Positions 1-8,399 of a stretch of DNA of 64,000 bases are shown one piece after another. This DNA comes from Sphingobacteriaceae bacterium GW460-11-11-14-LB5. GTDB lineage: Bacteria; Bacteroidota; Bacteroidia; Sphingobacteriales; Sphingobacteriaceae. The stretch covers positions 5,146,001 to 5,210,000 of the forward strand of contig CP021237.1 in the NCBI GenBank assembly GCA_002151545.1, in the 5' to 3' direction. The notes under the pieces are model-generated. The model saw only the letters and a program-made list of their open reading frames with translations. It was not told the DNA's origin and did no database searches. Both the position numbers and the translations under genes were made by a program. How positions within the stretch are numbered: position 1 is the first letter of the stretch; every line of letters starts with the position of its first letter.

Positions 1-1196
1 TTACGAACTGGAATGCTAAAAATTTCCGCCTGATGCAGTGCCCGCTGGATAAAACAGAAAAAGAAAACTGGAAAGAAGTTATTCCTAACCGAAAGGATGT
101 TTTACTCGAATATGGAGAGGAATTTAAAGATCATTTGGTGTTATCAGAGCGTAAAAACGGCTTAACCGAACTGCGTGTACTGAAAAAAGATGGCAGCGAT
201 TATTATATTAAGTTCGATGAACCTGTTTATGCGGCTGGCGTTGGTGCGAACCCCGAGTACAACAGTAAAACATTACGTTATTCCTATACCTCTCTAACTA
301 CGCCAAATTCGGTTTACGATTACGATCTGGAGAAAAAGGATAAAAAGCTAATGAAACAGCAGGAAGTTGTTGGCGGCTACGATCCAAAAGATTACGCAAC
401 TGAACGTGTTTTCGCTACGGCAAAAGATGGCACAAAAATACCGATTGCCTTGGTTTATAAAAAAGGCTTCAAAAAGAACAGCAATGCTCCATTACTCCTT
501 TATGCCTATGGATCTTACGGATCGAGCACGGATGCAAATTTCTCTTCACCTAGGTTGAGTTTGTTAAACCGTGGCTTTGTTTTCGCTATTGCCAATATTC
601 GTGGTGGACAAGAAATGGGACGTCAATGGTATGAAGATGGTAAACTGATGAAAAAGAAAAACACTTTCACCGATTTTATTTCGGCAGGGGAATACCTCGT
701 TGATCAGAAATATACTTCAAAAGGCCATTTATATGCACACGGTGGTAGCGCTGGTGGTTTGTTGATGGGTGCAGTAGCCAATATGGCGCCCGATTTATGG
801 AATGGCATAATTGCCGATGTTCCTTTTGTAGACGTAATTAATACCATGTTGGATGAAAGCATTCCGCTAACGACCAATGAATTTGACGAATGGGGCAATC
901 CGAAACAAAAAGCAGCTTACGATTATATGAAAAGCTATTCTCCTTATGAAAATGTAGAGAAAAAAGCTTACCCGAATATGCTGGTTACGACAGGCTTACA
1001 CGATAGCCAGGTACAATATTTCGAGCCGGCCAAATGGGTGGCCAAATTAAGGGCCACAAAAACTGATAAAAATGTATTATTGCTAAAAACCAATATGGAA
1101 TTTGGTCATGGCGGCGCATCAGGCCGTTTCGATTATTTGAAAGATGTATCGTTACGCTGGGCGTTTTTATTCTCGCTAGAAGGGATAACGAAATAA
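1..1196 (+). CDS. ptrB: Oligopeptidase B (S9 family serine peptidase), 3' part
   Basis: This is the C-terminal part of a prolyl-oligopeptidase family enzyme; the frame is open to the window edge, so the ATG at 33 is internal. Oligopeptidase B cleaves short peptides after basic residues. The catalytic serine lies in HGGSAGG (Ser codon 747-749), the aspartate in LHDSQVQY (1002-1004) and the histidine in FGHGGASGR (1107-1109), in the normal order. The stretches RGGQEMGRQWYEDGK, MLDESIPLTT and EPAKWVAKLR are typical of the PtrB subgroup rather than true prolyl oligopeptidases. The end of the hydrolase domain is complete. A palindromic repeat follows 13 nt after the stop. Whether it is exported cannot be judged, because the N-terminus is outside the window. 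Confidence 0.93.
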   Translation, partial: TNWNAKNFRLMQCPLDKTEKENWKEVIPNRKDVLLEYGEEFKDHLVLSERKNGLTELRVLKKDGSDYYIKFDEPVYAAGVGANPEYNSKTLRYSYTSLTTPNSVYDYDLEKKDKKLMKQQEVVGGYDPKDYATERVFATAKDGTKIPIALVYKKGFKKNSNAPLLLYAYGSYGSSTDANFSSPRLSLLNRGFVFAIANIRGGQEMGRQWYEDGKLMKKKNTFTDFISAGEYLVDQKYTSKGHLYAHGGSAGGLLMGAVANMAPDLWNGIIADVPFVDVINTMLDESIPLTTNEFDEWGNPKQKAAYDYMKSYSPYENVEKKAYPNMLVTTGLHDSQVQYFEPAKWVAKLRATKTDKNVLLLKTNMEFGHGGASGRFDYLKDVSLRWAFLFSLEGITK

Positions 1197-1209
1197 TTTT
1201 CCATAAATC

Positions 1210-1279
1210 CGTCATTCCCAACTTGATTGGGAATCTTAATGCAACCCGCTTTAAGATTCCCGCCTGCGCGGGAATGACG
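1210..1279. repeat. Palindromic intergenic repeat (family A, copy 1)
   Basis: A nested inverted repeat. The outer arms are CGTCATTCCC (1210-1219) and GGGAATGACG (1270-1279), both perfect. Inside them GGGAATCTTAA (1229-1239) pairs with TTAAGATTCCC (1251-1261). A second copy with nearly the same sequence lies at 47472-47555. It sits between two same-strand genes, looks like a REP/MITE-type element, and has no coding capacity. Confidence 0.8.
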
Positions 1280-1316
1280 ATTATCTTTTAAAATTTAAAT
1301 TAAGCTAAAATCCACA

Positions 1317-1769
1317 ATGAACACCAAACTAAAAACACTACAAACTATCCATCTTGCTTTATGCTCGGGGGTTTTCCTCTTTGCATTGGTAACCATTTTT
1401 CTCAACCGCGAAATCATGTTTTTTGATGCGAACCCTAAAACCACTTCGCCTTTTAATCCAATATTTCCGATTATGGGGTTAATTACCATCTCGGCGAGTA
1501 TCTTTTTTTACAGAAATTTAATCGCTAAAATTGATAAAGCTGCGCCTGCCGACATAAAAATTAATATGTACCAAAGTGCATTTATCATTAGTTCGGCTTT
1601 ACTGGAAGGAGGCGCACTTTTCAACATTGTTGGTTTTTTTATGACCCATAATTCATTCTTTTTAATATTTGGCGTTGCTAATTTTATTTTTTTGATACTC
1701 AAGAGGCCAACTAAAGATAAATTGATTTCCGCTTTACAATTGCAATACCCCGATACCGAGTCTTTGTAA
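1317..1769 (+). CDS. Hypothetical integral membrane protein
   Basis: A 150-residue protein I do not recognise. It shows four hydrophobic segments at roughly residues 8-28, 48-66, 88-110 and 115-130, with short charged loops between them and a soluble C-terminal tail, so it should be a small inner-membrane protein. There is no signal-peptidase site, cysteine motif or catalytic signature. It lies between a palindromic repeat and an M16 peptidase gene 26 nt downstream. That gene has its own promoter, so the two need not be functionally linked. The ATG at 1317 is the first in frame and fits the start of hydrophobicity. Confidence 0.7.
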   Translation: MNTKLKTLQTIHLALCSGVFLFALVTIFLNREIMFFDANPKTTSPFNPIFPIMGLITISASIFFYRNLIAKIDKAAPADIKINMYQSAFIISSALLEGGALFNIVGFFMTHNSFFLIFGVANFIFLILKRPTKDKLISALQLQYPDTESL

Positions 1770-1780
1770 GCAATTAGCCT

Positions 1781-1788
1781 TATCTTTG
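1781..1788 (+). promoter_or_regulatory. Bacteroidota-type -7 box for the M16 peptidase gene
   Basis: TATCTTTG matches the TAnnTTTG -7 consensus of Bacteroidota. A TTTG lies upstream at 1763-1766, with 14 nt between, which is short for a -33 element. Only 7 nt separate the box from the ATG at 1796, so the transcript should have almost no leader. Confidence 0.55.
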
Positions 1789-1795
1789 CCCCTCA

Positions 1796-3028
1796 ATGGA
1801 ATACAATGTTCACACTTTGCCAAACGGCATACGCTTATTGCATGTGCCCGCGGCCTCTGCCATATCTCACGCCTGCATTATCGTCAACACAGGATCGCGC
1901 GATGAACCTGAAAACAAAGCGGGTTTAGCACACTTTATTGAGCATTTGATTTTTAAGCGTACCGAAAAACGGAGCACCAACCAGATTTTAAACCGCCTGG
2001 AGAGTGTTGGGGCAGACTTAAATGCTTATACCACGAAAGAATATACCTGTGTGCATGCTTCTTTTTTAAATCCATATTTAGACAGAACATTAGATCTTTT
2101 CAACGATATCCTGTTTCACTCCACTTTCCCGGAAGAGGAAATGGATAAAGAAAAAAGTGTAATCCTGGATGAGATTTCTTCTTATCTGGATCAACCGGAA
2201 GAGGCTATTAATGACGATTTTGAGGACATGCTTTTCGCTGGCCATGCATTGGGCAACAATATTTTGGGCACAACCGAATCCGTTCAGCATTTTACCAGAG
2301 CAGATGTCATCAATTTCAGGAAAGCCAATTACCGCACAAACGAAATTGTAGTGGCCGTTTTAGGCAATTACACCTTAAATAGTGTGGTAAATAAAGGAAG
2401 CAAACATTTCGCTGATGTTGAAGAGAATAATCCAAACGGAGAAAGGATTAAACCAGGCATAATTGCGCAAAGCAATACCACTATTTATAAGCCAATTACG
2501 CAGGCGCACTGCATTTTAGGCACACAGGCCTATTCTACGCACCAATCGCAAAAGGTGCCATTAATGCTGTTGAATAATTATTTCGGCGGCAACGGAATGA
2601 GTTCGGTACTAAATCTACAGATCAGAGAGCGGCATGGAATTGCATATACCATCGAATCTAATTTTTCGCCATTAAGCGATACCGGCATTTTTTCGATTTA
2701 TTTCGGCACCGATAAAGAAAAACAAGCTAAAGCACTCTCTTTAATCTTTAAAGAGATTAAAAAGCTAAGGGAACATCCTTTAAATGAATTACAGCTACAA
2801 AAAGCAAAAAACAAATTTATCGGACAGATTGCTTTAGGAGAAGAAAACAGGATTGGTTTAATCATTTCAATGGCTAAAAGCCTCATCGATCACAACAAAA
2901 TTGATTCTCTGGAAACTGTTTTTGAGAAAATAAATGCCGTTACCACCAAGCAAATGGCAGAAGTTACCGATGAGATTTTAAATATTGAGCAACTGAATAT
3001 CTTTACTTTCTGCCCAATAGAGGAATAA
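1796..3028 (+). CDS. M16 family zinc peptidase (processing-peptidase-like)
   Basis: A 410-residue member of the M16 (pitrilysin / mitochondrial processing peptidase) family. The inverted zinc motif HFIEH is at residues 46-50 (H46, E49 general base, H50). The third ligand, E126 in SVILDEISSY, lies the usual 76 residues after H50. The N-terminal M16 domain spans roughly residues 10-160 and the inactive C-terminal domain 165-360, with GLAHFIEHLIFKRT and RERHGIAYTIES as family stretches. There is no signal peptide, so it is probably cytoplasmic. Single-gene M16 enzymes of this size act as homodimers or with an inactive partner; no partner gene is nearby. The substrate is unknown. Confidence 0.92.
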   Translation: MEYNVHTLPNGIRLLHVPAASAISHACIIVNTGSRDEPENKAGLAHFIEHLIFKRTEKRSTNQILNRLESVGADLNAYTTKEYTCVHASFLNPYLDRTLDLFNDILFHSTFPEEEMDKEKSVILDEISSYLDQPEEAINDDFEDMLFAGHALGNNILGTTESVQHFTRADVINFRKANYRTNEIVVAVLGNYTLNSVVNKGSKHFADVEENNPNGERIKPGIIAQSNTTIYKPITQAHCILGTQAYSTHQSQKVPLMLLNNYFGGNGMSSVLNLQIRERHGIAYTIESNFSPLSDTGIFSIYFGTDKEKQAKALSLIFKEIKKLREHPLNELQLQKAKNKFIGQIALGEENRIGLIISMAKSLIDHNKIDSLETVFEKINAVTTKQMAEVTDEILNIEQLNIFTFCPIEE

Positions 3029-3032
3029 TTCT

Positions 3033-3040
3033 TATTTTTG
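3033..3040 (+). promoter_or_regulatory. Candidate -7 box upstream of def
   Basis: TATTTTTG fits TAnnTTTG and begins 4 nt after the stop codon of the M16 gene. If used, the def mRNA would carry the whole palindromic element at 3074-3156 in its 5' leader. No clear -33 TTTG is visible, so this is tentative. Confidence 0.35.
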
Positions 3041-3073
3041 TAAAAATAATGCTTTTGCATTGCTTGACTTTTT

Positions 3074-3156
3074 CGTCATTGCGAGGCACGAAGCAATCCT
3101 ACAACGATCGCTAGTTACTCTGGCGCATTAAGATTGCTTCGTACCTCGCAATGACG
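3074..3156. repeat. Palindromic intergenic repeat (CGTCATTGCGAGG type)
   Basis: A long imperfect hairpin. The left arm starts CGTCATTGCGAGG and continues into ACGAAGCAATC. The right arm is its near-exact reverse complement, GATTGCTTCGT followed by CCTCGCAATGACG. About 30 nt form the loop. Its core sequence differs from family A but shares the CGTCATT...AATGACG ends. It sits 21 nt before def. Confidence 0.8.
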
Positions 3157-3176
3157 GACGACATAAATATAATACA

Positions 3177-3737
3177 ATGAAATTACCAATAGTAGCTTAC
3201 GGCGATCCTGTCTTAAAAAAGGTAGGAACCGATATTGATAAAGATTATCCTGAATTAAAACAATTAATCAGCGACATGTTCGACACCATGTATTATGCAA
3301 ATGGTGTGGGCCTGGCTGCTCCTCAAGTTGGTTTACCTATCCGTTTGTTTATTGTAGACACAGGCGAAGACGAAGATGGCAAACCAGGTTATAAAAAAGT
3401 ATTTATCAACGCAGAAATTTTGGAAGAAACAGGAGAGGCCTGGAGTTTTAACGAAGGCTGCTTAAGTATTCCAGATATCCGCGAAAACATTATGCGCAAG
3501 CCGAATGTGAAGATTACTTATTTTGATGAAAACTGGGTAGAGCATACCGAGGATGTAGATGGAATGGCGGCACGCGTAATCCAGCACGAGTACGATCATA
3601 TTGAAGGAAAATTATTTACCGATAAGGTAAGCGTGCTCCGTAAAACGATGCTCAAAAGTAAACTGGATGCGATTTCGAAAGGAAATATCAAAACAGATTA
3701 CAAAATGAAGTTTCCGAATAAAAGCAAAAAAAGATAA
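3177..3737 (+). CDS. def: Peptide deformylase
   Basis: This enzyme removes the formyl group from the initiator methionine of nascent proteins and is cytosolic and ribosome-associated. All three family motifs are intact: GVGLAAPQVG at 43-52, EGCLS at 93-97 with the metal-binding Cys95, and QHEYDH at 136-141 with metal ligands His137 and His141 and catalytic Glu138. At 186 residues it is a normal type I-like length with a lysine-rich tail. It is transcribed alone between a palindromic repeat and a clear terminator, and the usual partner fmt is not adjacent. The ATG at 3177 gives the expected N-terminus ahead of the conserved GDPVL. Confidence 0.97.
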   Translation: MKLPIVAYGDPVLKKVGTDIDKDYPELKQLISDMFDTMYYANGVGLAAPQVGLPIRLFIVDTGEDEDGKPGYKKVFINAEILEETGEAWSFNEGCLSIPDIRENIMRKPNVKITYFDENWVEHTEDVDGMAARVIQHEYDHIEGKLFTDKVSVLRKTMLKSKLDAISKGNIKTDYKMKFPNKSKKR

Positions 3738-3756
3738 GTTTTGATGTAAGATGTTA

Positions 3757-3788
3757 GGGGGAAAATGGAAACGTTTTCCCTTTTTTTA
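3757..3788 (+). terminator. Rho-independent terminator of def
   Basis: GGGAAAA pairs with TTTTCCC around an 8-nt loop and is followed directly by seven T residues. It begins 20 nt after the def stop codon. Confidence 0.85.
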
Positions 3789-3807
3789 TTTGTGCAATTG
3801 ACGCAGG

Positions 3808-3872
3808 CGTCATCCTGAAATGTTTCCCGATCTTTATAACAGCATAGATCCTGAAATAAATTCAGGATGACG
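3808..3872. repeat. Palindromic intergenic repeat (CGTCATCCTGAA type)
   Basis: CGTCATCCTGAA at 3808-3819 is the exact reverse complement of TTCAGGATGACG at 3861-3872, with a 41-nt interior that contains a further short pairing (GATC-rich). It is a third sequence class of CGTCAT-ended palindromes in the window. It lies between convergent genes. Confidence 0.75.
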
Positions 3873-3950
3873 AATATCTTAATAAATCATTGTAATGATT
3901 GAGTAACTCGGAGTCTTCTCCGCGCAAAAATCCGAACTCCAGACTCCCGA

Positions 3951-4586
3951 CTAATTCGTCCGGCTCTTATCGCCATCAAAAATCTGCTGCATTAGCTTGC
4001 CCCAGGCGAAAGGATTAAGCAGGGGATTGGTTTGCACCATATTCTTATTGATCATCCTATCGAAATTATACCGATAGTTTTGGCTGCCGATTTCCTGTCC
4101 ATCGCGTGGTAAGGTTTGGATCAACCCATCAATTGATGAACGTGAAAGGTTCTTTTTGGCTATGGCCATATCATCATCCGCCAGTTTCATTGATAAAAAC
4201 TCGCGGGTAAATTCTTCTGTTGTTGCCCATGGAAAAACACGCACCGATGGTAAATCGATCACGTTGGCTTTCAGTTTAACCATTATGGTGTACTTGCTAT
4301 CCGGTGTGCTTTCAGGAATTACCGTAGAAAACTTTTTGTAACCAATAGCGGTGAACAAGATGGTATCACCAGGCTTTACAATGAAGGTAAAATACCCTCT
4401 ATAATCGGCACCAACCCTTTTACTCTTCGCAGAAAGGTTGGTGATGGTAACGTAAGGAATAACATTTGAGCTGTCGATATCGGTAATAATCCCAGAAAAT
4501 TGGATGAGTTTATCCTGTGCCGGCTTTTGTTGTGCAAAAGCGGTAACAGAAAAAATAAGGCAAATTAGGGCAACACAATATCTCAT
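3951..4586 (-). CDS. Exported protein with carboxypeptidase-like regulatory domain
   Basis: A 211-residue exported protein. It has an N-terminal signal peptide ending near AFAQQ at about residue 19. A region at roughly 28-115 resembles the CarboxypepD_reg-like beta-sandwich common in Bacteroidota (FSGIITDIDSSNVIPYVT, then RGYFTFIVKPGDTILFT). The C-terminal 90 residues are polar and match nothing I know. In this phylum the domain often heads TonB-dependent receptors, but no barrel follows here. It lies 53 nt downstream of the nfu gene on the same strand and could be cotranscribed. Function is unknown; a periplasmic or surface location is likely. Confidence 0.75.
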   Translation of the reverse strand: MRYCVALICLIFSVTAFAQQKPAQDKLIQFSGIITDIDSSNVIPYVTITNLSAKSKRVGADYRGYFTFIVKPGDTILFTAIGYKKFSTVIPESTPDSKYTIMVKLKANVIDLPSVRVFPWATTEEFTREFLSMKLADDDMAIAKKNLSRSSIDGLIQTLPRDGQEIGSQNYRYNFDRMINKNMVQTNPLLNPFAWGKLMQQIFDGDKSRTN

Positions 4587-4639
4587 TAAGACAAAAGTAA
4601 TTTTATTAATAAAACTTCCTTGTTAAATAGTGTTAAAGC

Positions 4640-4885
4640 TTATTCTTGCTCGGCCATGTTAACGGCAACTACTGAAGTGATCTGAGGAACAGCTTTCATA
4701 ATGGCTTGTTCGATACCAGATTTCATAGTCATGAAACTCATCGGGCAAGAACCGCAGTTGCCTAAAAGTTTAAGCTTTACTGTTCCTTCAGATGTAATTT
4801 CTTCAACAGAAACATCACCTCCATCAGCCTTTAAATACGGCCTAATAGTTTCTAATGCCTGTTCTACTTGTTCTGTTAAATTCAT
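4640..4885 (-). CDS. NifU C-terminal domain (Nfu-type) iron-sulfur carrier
   Basis: An 81-residue protein made only of the Nfu domain, which binds a bridging [4Fe-4S] cluster in a homodimer and hands it to target proteins. The cluster cysteines C44 and C47 are in NCGSCPMS, after the typical IRPYLKADGGDV stretch at 14-25. It is the minimal Nfu form, without an A-type or N-terminal NifU domain. It follows the mrp gene by 34 nt on the same strand. Mrp-type ATPases also carry clusters, so the pair probably forms an iron-sulfur trafficking operon. Confidence 0.93.
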   Translation of the reverse strand: MNLTEQVEQALETIRPYLKADGGDVSVEEITSEGTVKLKLLGNCGSCPMSFMTMKSGIEQAIMKAVPQITSVVAVNMAEQE

Positions 4886-4919
4886 TATATATATTTTAAT
4901 TTATAAAAATAGTAATTTT

Positions 4920-5996
4920 TTAGCAATTCACCATTTGCGCATTGTTGATGGATATTTGCTGTGCAATTTTACTTGCAATATCGCCAAATATCACATCCAG
5001 CAAAGGATTTTGGTTCAATGCTACCGGTTTGCCTTGATCTCCAGCCTCCGAAATGCTCTGGATAATTGGAATTTCGCCTAAAAATGGCACATCAAAACGT
5101 GCAGCAAGTTCAGTACCACCACCTTTTCCGAAGATATAATATTTATTATCCGGCAATTCTGCTGGTGTAAAATACGACATGTTTTCAATAACACCTAAAA
5201 TCGGGATATTAATCCCTGGCATCCTGAACATCGCTAAACCTTTGTGCGTATCGGCCAGGGCAACCTGCTGAGGTGTAGTAACCACAACCGCCCCTGAAAT
5301 CGGGAAACTCTGCGTAATGGTGATGTGAATATCGCCAGTTCCCGGTGGAAGATCTACAATCAGATAATCCAGCTCACCCCAGTTGGTATCGTTAAACAAT
5401 TGTTTTACCGCATTCGATGCCATTGGTCCGCGCCATGGCACTGGCTGCCCCGGATCGGCAAAAAAACCTAAGGATAATAACTTGATCCCGTATTTTTCGA
5501 TTGGTAAAATTTTCGTTTTACCATCAGCCGTTTCTTCCGCACCTGGCTTGGCATCAACCAGATCGAACATGGTTGGTACAGATGGCCCATAAATATCGGC
5601 ATCGATAAGGCCCACCTTGGCACCATCTTTAGCCAATACTACAGCCAGATTACTCGCTACCGTAGATTTACCAACGCCTCCTTTTCCGGATGAAACCAAA
5701 ATGATGTTTTTGATGTTATCTAACGATGATGAATTACTTGGCTGGGTAACCCTCGAAGTTACATTTATGATTACTTCTGCCGTTGGCGATACAAAATGTT
5801 TGATGGCATTTGTACAGGCATTTTTTAGCATTTCCTTCATCGGACATGCCGGTGTAGTAAGCTCTAATGTAAAATTGACCTGGTTATCGGTAATCTGTAA
5901 ATCTTTAATCATGTTTAAAGTAACCAGATCTTTTTTAAGATCGGGATCTTCGACATTTTTAAGCGCATCTAAAACTTGTTGCGGGCTAATCTGCAT
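4920..5996 (-). CDS. apbC: Mrp/NBP35 family iron-sulfur carrier ATPase
   Basis: A 358-residue P-loop protein of the ApbC/Mrp family, which binds and transfers [4Fe-4S] clusters in the cytoplasm. Residues 5-80 form a MIP18/DUF59-like domain with CPMKEML near 51. The deviant Walker A GKGGVGKST is at 104-112 and GLIDADIYGPS follows at about 133-143. PPGTGD and the VTTPQQVAL stretch are also present. The CxxC that many homologs carry after the MSYFT position is absent: the sequence runs FTPAELPDNKYYIFGKGGG. Bridging cysteines must therefore lie elsewhere, or the carrier works differently. It is the first gene of a mrp-nfu pair. Confidence 0.92.
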   Translation of the reverse strand: MQISPQQVLDALKNVEDPDLKKDLVTLNMIKDLQITDNQVNFTLELTTPACPMKEMLKNACTNAIKHFVSPTAEVIINVTSRVTQPSNSSSLDNIKNIILVSSGKGGVGKSTVASNLAVVLAKDGAKVGLIDADIYGPSVPTMFDLVDAKPGAEETADGKTKILPIEKYGIKLLSLGFFADPGQPVPWRGPMASNAVKQLFNDTNWGELDYLIVDLPPGTGDIHITITQSFPISGAVVVTTPQQVALADTHKGLAMFRMPGINIPILGVIENMSYFTPAELPDNKYYIFGKGGGTELAARFDVPFLGEIPIIQSISEAGDQGKPVALNQNPLLDVIFGDIASKIAQQISINNAQMVNC

Positions 5997-6127
5997 GGTA
6001 TTAATTTAAATTCAAAATTAACAAAACATAGCCACAAATACTTTTATTTAGGCTTTTTAACTGTAATTTTAACACGAAATAAACATTTAATTGTTACGTT
6101 TAAGCAATTAACCATTTTAACGACTAT

Positions 6128-8287
6128 ATGCGAATACCAAAAATTAAGATCCCCAAAAAATATTTAAAAATCGGAGCCTGGGTTTTAGGTGTTTTTTTAG
6201 TTGTTTGTATTGCTTTAGGTGCAGTTGCCTATAGCAAAAGGGAAGCACTTCTTAAAAAAATGGTGGCCAAAGCAATTGCTAAAGCCGACAAGGATTATGG
6301 TTTGGAGGTTAAAATCGGATCGGCTGGTTTTACCGGACTCAGCACCGTAAAAATGACCAATATTTCTGTTGTTCCGAAAGACAGAGATACCCTTTCAAAT
6401 ATTGGGGAACTCAGTGTAGGCGTAAAACTATTCCCGCTTATTTTTGGTAAAGTAAAACTCTCAGAAGTAAAACTGAACAATGGTTTTGTAAGCGTAGTGC
6501 TTAAAGATTCTACCACAAACATCGATTTCATCTTAAAAAGAAAGAAAAAAGACAGTACCCAAACCAATGCAAAAGCCAATTTACCAGAAATAGCCAGTAA
6601 CATTTTAAATCAGGTTTTATATAAAATCCCTGATGATATGGACGTAAAAAACATGGTTTTTAAATTAAACGACCATGATACAGCCAAATTGAGTTTTGCA
6701 ACTACTGCCACAATTGATGGCGGTGACCTAAAATCAACCATTGATGTGAATGGTCATGAATCTACCTGGCATGTAGATGGTTATGTAAACCCAGGAAGCA
6801 AAGAATTAAGCTTTACGGCTTATGCCGATGGAAAAAAGCTGGAATTACCTTACCTCAATAACAAACTCCACGCAAAAATCAGTTTTGATACTTTGCAAAC
6901 CGAGTTAAAAAATGCGAAATACAGTGGTGATGATTATAAGATTTCAGGCTCATGGTCGGTTAAAAACATGTTGATTAATCAGCCCCGCATTGCGTCAAAC
7001 GATATCATTGTCCAAAACGCAAAACTGGATGCCGATATTTTAGTGGGACCTAATTACATTGCTTTAGACAGCACTTCAACGGCTTACCTCAAAAATGCAC
7101 AGATCCATCCTTTTGTTAAATATACTTTAGGAAAGAATAAAATATATGAATTAAAACTAAATGCCGAAGAGCAGGACGCACAAGGGGTTTTAGATGCTTT
7201 TCCGCAAGGTTTGTTCGAATCGCTTGAAGGCTTAAAAGTACAGGGTAAGGTTAAATATAACCTGAATTTTTATTTAGACACTAAAATACCAGATAGTGTC
7301 CGTTTTAGCTCTACATTAACACCGGTTAATTTCAAAATTGTACAATGGGGCAAAACCAATCTGCAAAAAATCAACAGTCCGTTTGTTTATACACCTTACG
7401 AGTATGGCAAACCGATGCGCGATATTACCATAGGGCCATCAAACTCAAATTTTACCCCTTTATCGTCGATATCTAAAAACTTTATCAATGCGGTTTTAAC
7501 GGCAGAAGATCCTTCATTTTTTACACATAATGGTTTTGTTGAAGAATCGATCCGTAAATCTATCGCCGTAAACTTTAAAGAAAAGAAATTTAAACGCGGT
7601 GGCAGTACCATCAGTATGCAGCTGGTTAAAAACGTTTATTTAAGCCGTCAAAAAACATTGGCCCGTAAAGCTGAAGAAATTTTAATTGTTTGGCTTATCG
7701 AACACAATCACCTGGTAAGCAAGCAACGGATGCTGGAGGTATATTTCAACATTATGGAACTTGGTCAGAATATTTATGGAATAGGTGAGGCTTCGCGCTA
7801 TTATTTCGGAAAACAACCTGCCGATTTAACCATCGGTGATGGATTATTCCTGGCGAGTATTGTACCTAAGCCCAAAGCATCTATGTACAAATTCATGGCC
7901 GATGGCAGTTTGAAACCTTACATGTTCAACTACTTCAGGTTCATGGGAAATATCATGGCAAGAAGAGGTCTGGTTGCAAGTGATACTTCGGGTTATGGCT
8001 TTTATAACGTCCGTTTAAGAGAAGGTTTACGCCGGTATTTAGCACCTGATACAGCTGTTATTGACACAACTGTATTCGATGATGATGAAGATGGCTTGCC
8101 ACCGGTAATTGTACAGGATAAAAACAAAAGTTTATTCGATCGTATTTTTGGTGGTGGATCTAAAAAAGATACTTCCAGCAAACAGATAAGCAACCCAGCT
8201 GATACGGGTAAAACCAAAAAACAGCTAAGGCAGGAGCGAAGGGAAGAACGAAGAAGACAAAAGGAACTGGAGAAGGCGCAGCAGTAA
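6128..8287 (+). CDS. Membrane-anchored GT51 transglycosylase with AsmA-like N-terminal region
   Basis: A 719-residue protein with three parts. A lysine-rich start leads to one transmembrane helix at about 13-35. Residues about 50-420 resemble AsmA/TamB-type repeats (GLEVKIGSAGFTGL, then VKLFPLIFGKVKLSEVKL). A peptidoglycan glycosyltransferase domain occupies about 445-600. The GT51 motifs are intact: AEDPSFFTHNGF with catalytic Glu, GGSTISMQLVKN, RKAEE and MELGQNIYGIG. There is no transpeptidase domain, so it polymerises glycan chains only, on the periplasmic side. The last 90 residues are charged and lysine/arginine-rich (KKQLRQERREERRRQKELEK). Monofunctional transglycosylases are usually about 240 residues, so the long N-terminal part is the odd feature. 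Confidence 0.88.
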   Translation: MRIPKIKIPKKYLKIGAWVLGVFLVVCIALGAVAYSKREALLKKMVAKAIAKADKDYGLEVKIGSAGFTGLSTVKMTNISVVPKDRDTLSNIGELSVGVKLFPLIFGKVKLSEVKLNNGFVSVVLKDSTTNIDFILKRKKKDSTQTNAKANLPEIASNILNQVLYKIPDDMDVKNMVFKLNDHDTAKLSFATTATIDGGDLKSTIDVNGHESTWHVDGYVNPGSKELSFTAYADGKKLELPYLNNKLHAKISFDTLQTELKNAKYSGDDYKISGSWSVKNMLINQPRIASNDIIVQNAKLDADILVGPNYIALDSTSTAYLKNAQIHPFVKYTLGKNKIYELKLNAEEQDAQGVLDAFPQGLFESLEGLKVQGKVKYNLNFYLDTKIPDSVRFSSTLTPVNFKIVQWGKTNLQKINSPFVYTPYEYGKPMRDITIGPSNSNFTPLSSISKNFINAVLTAEDPSFFTHNGFVEESIRKSIAVNFKEKKFKRGGSTISMQLVKNVYLSRQKTLARKAEEILIVWLIEHNHLVSKQRMLEVYFNIMELGQNIYGIGEASRYYFGKQPADLTIGDGLFLASIVPKPKASMYKFMADGSLKPYMFNYFRFMGNIMARRGLVASDTSGYGFYNVRLREGLRRYLAPDTAVIDTTVFDDDEDGLPPVIVQDKNKSLFDRIFGGGSKKDTSSKQISNPADTGKTKKQLRQERREERRRQKELEKAQQ

Positions 8288-8399
8288 CCAATTGGCGATT
8301 GGCAGTCCGCAGTTGAATCAAAGGATTAAACAATTAACCAAATCAAGTTGATCTCAGCAATTCAACAATAAGACAATTAACAATAACCTTACATCACAA

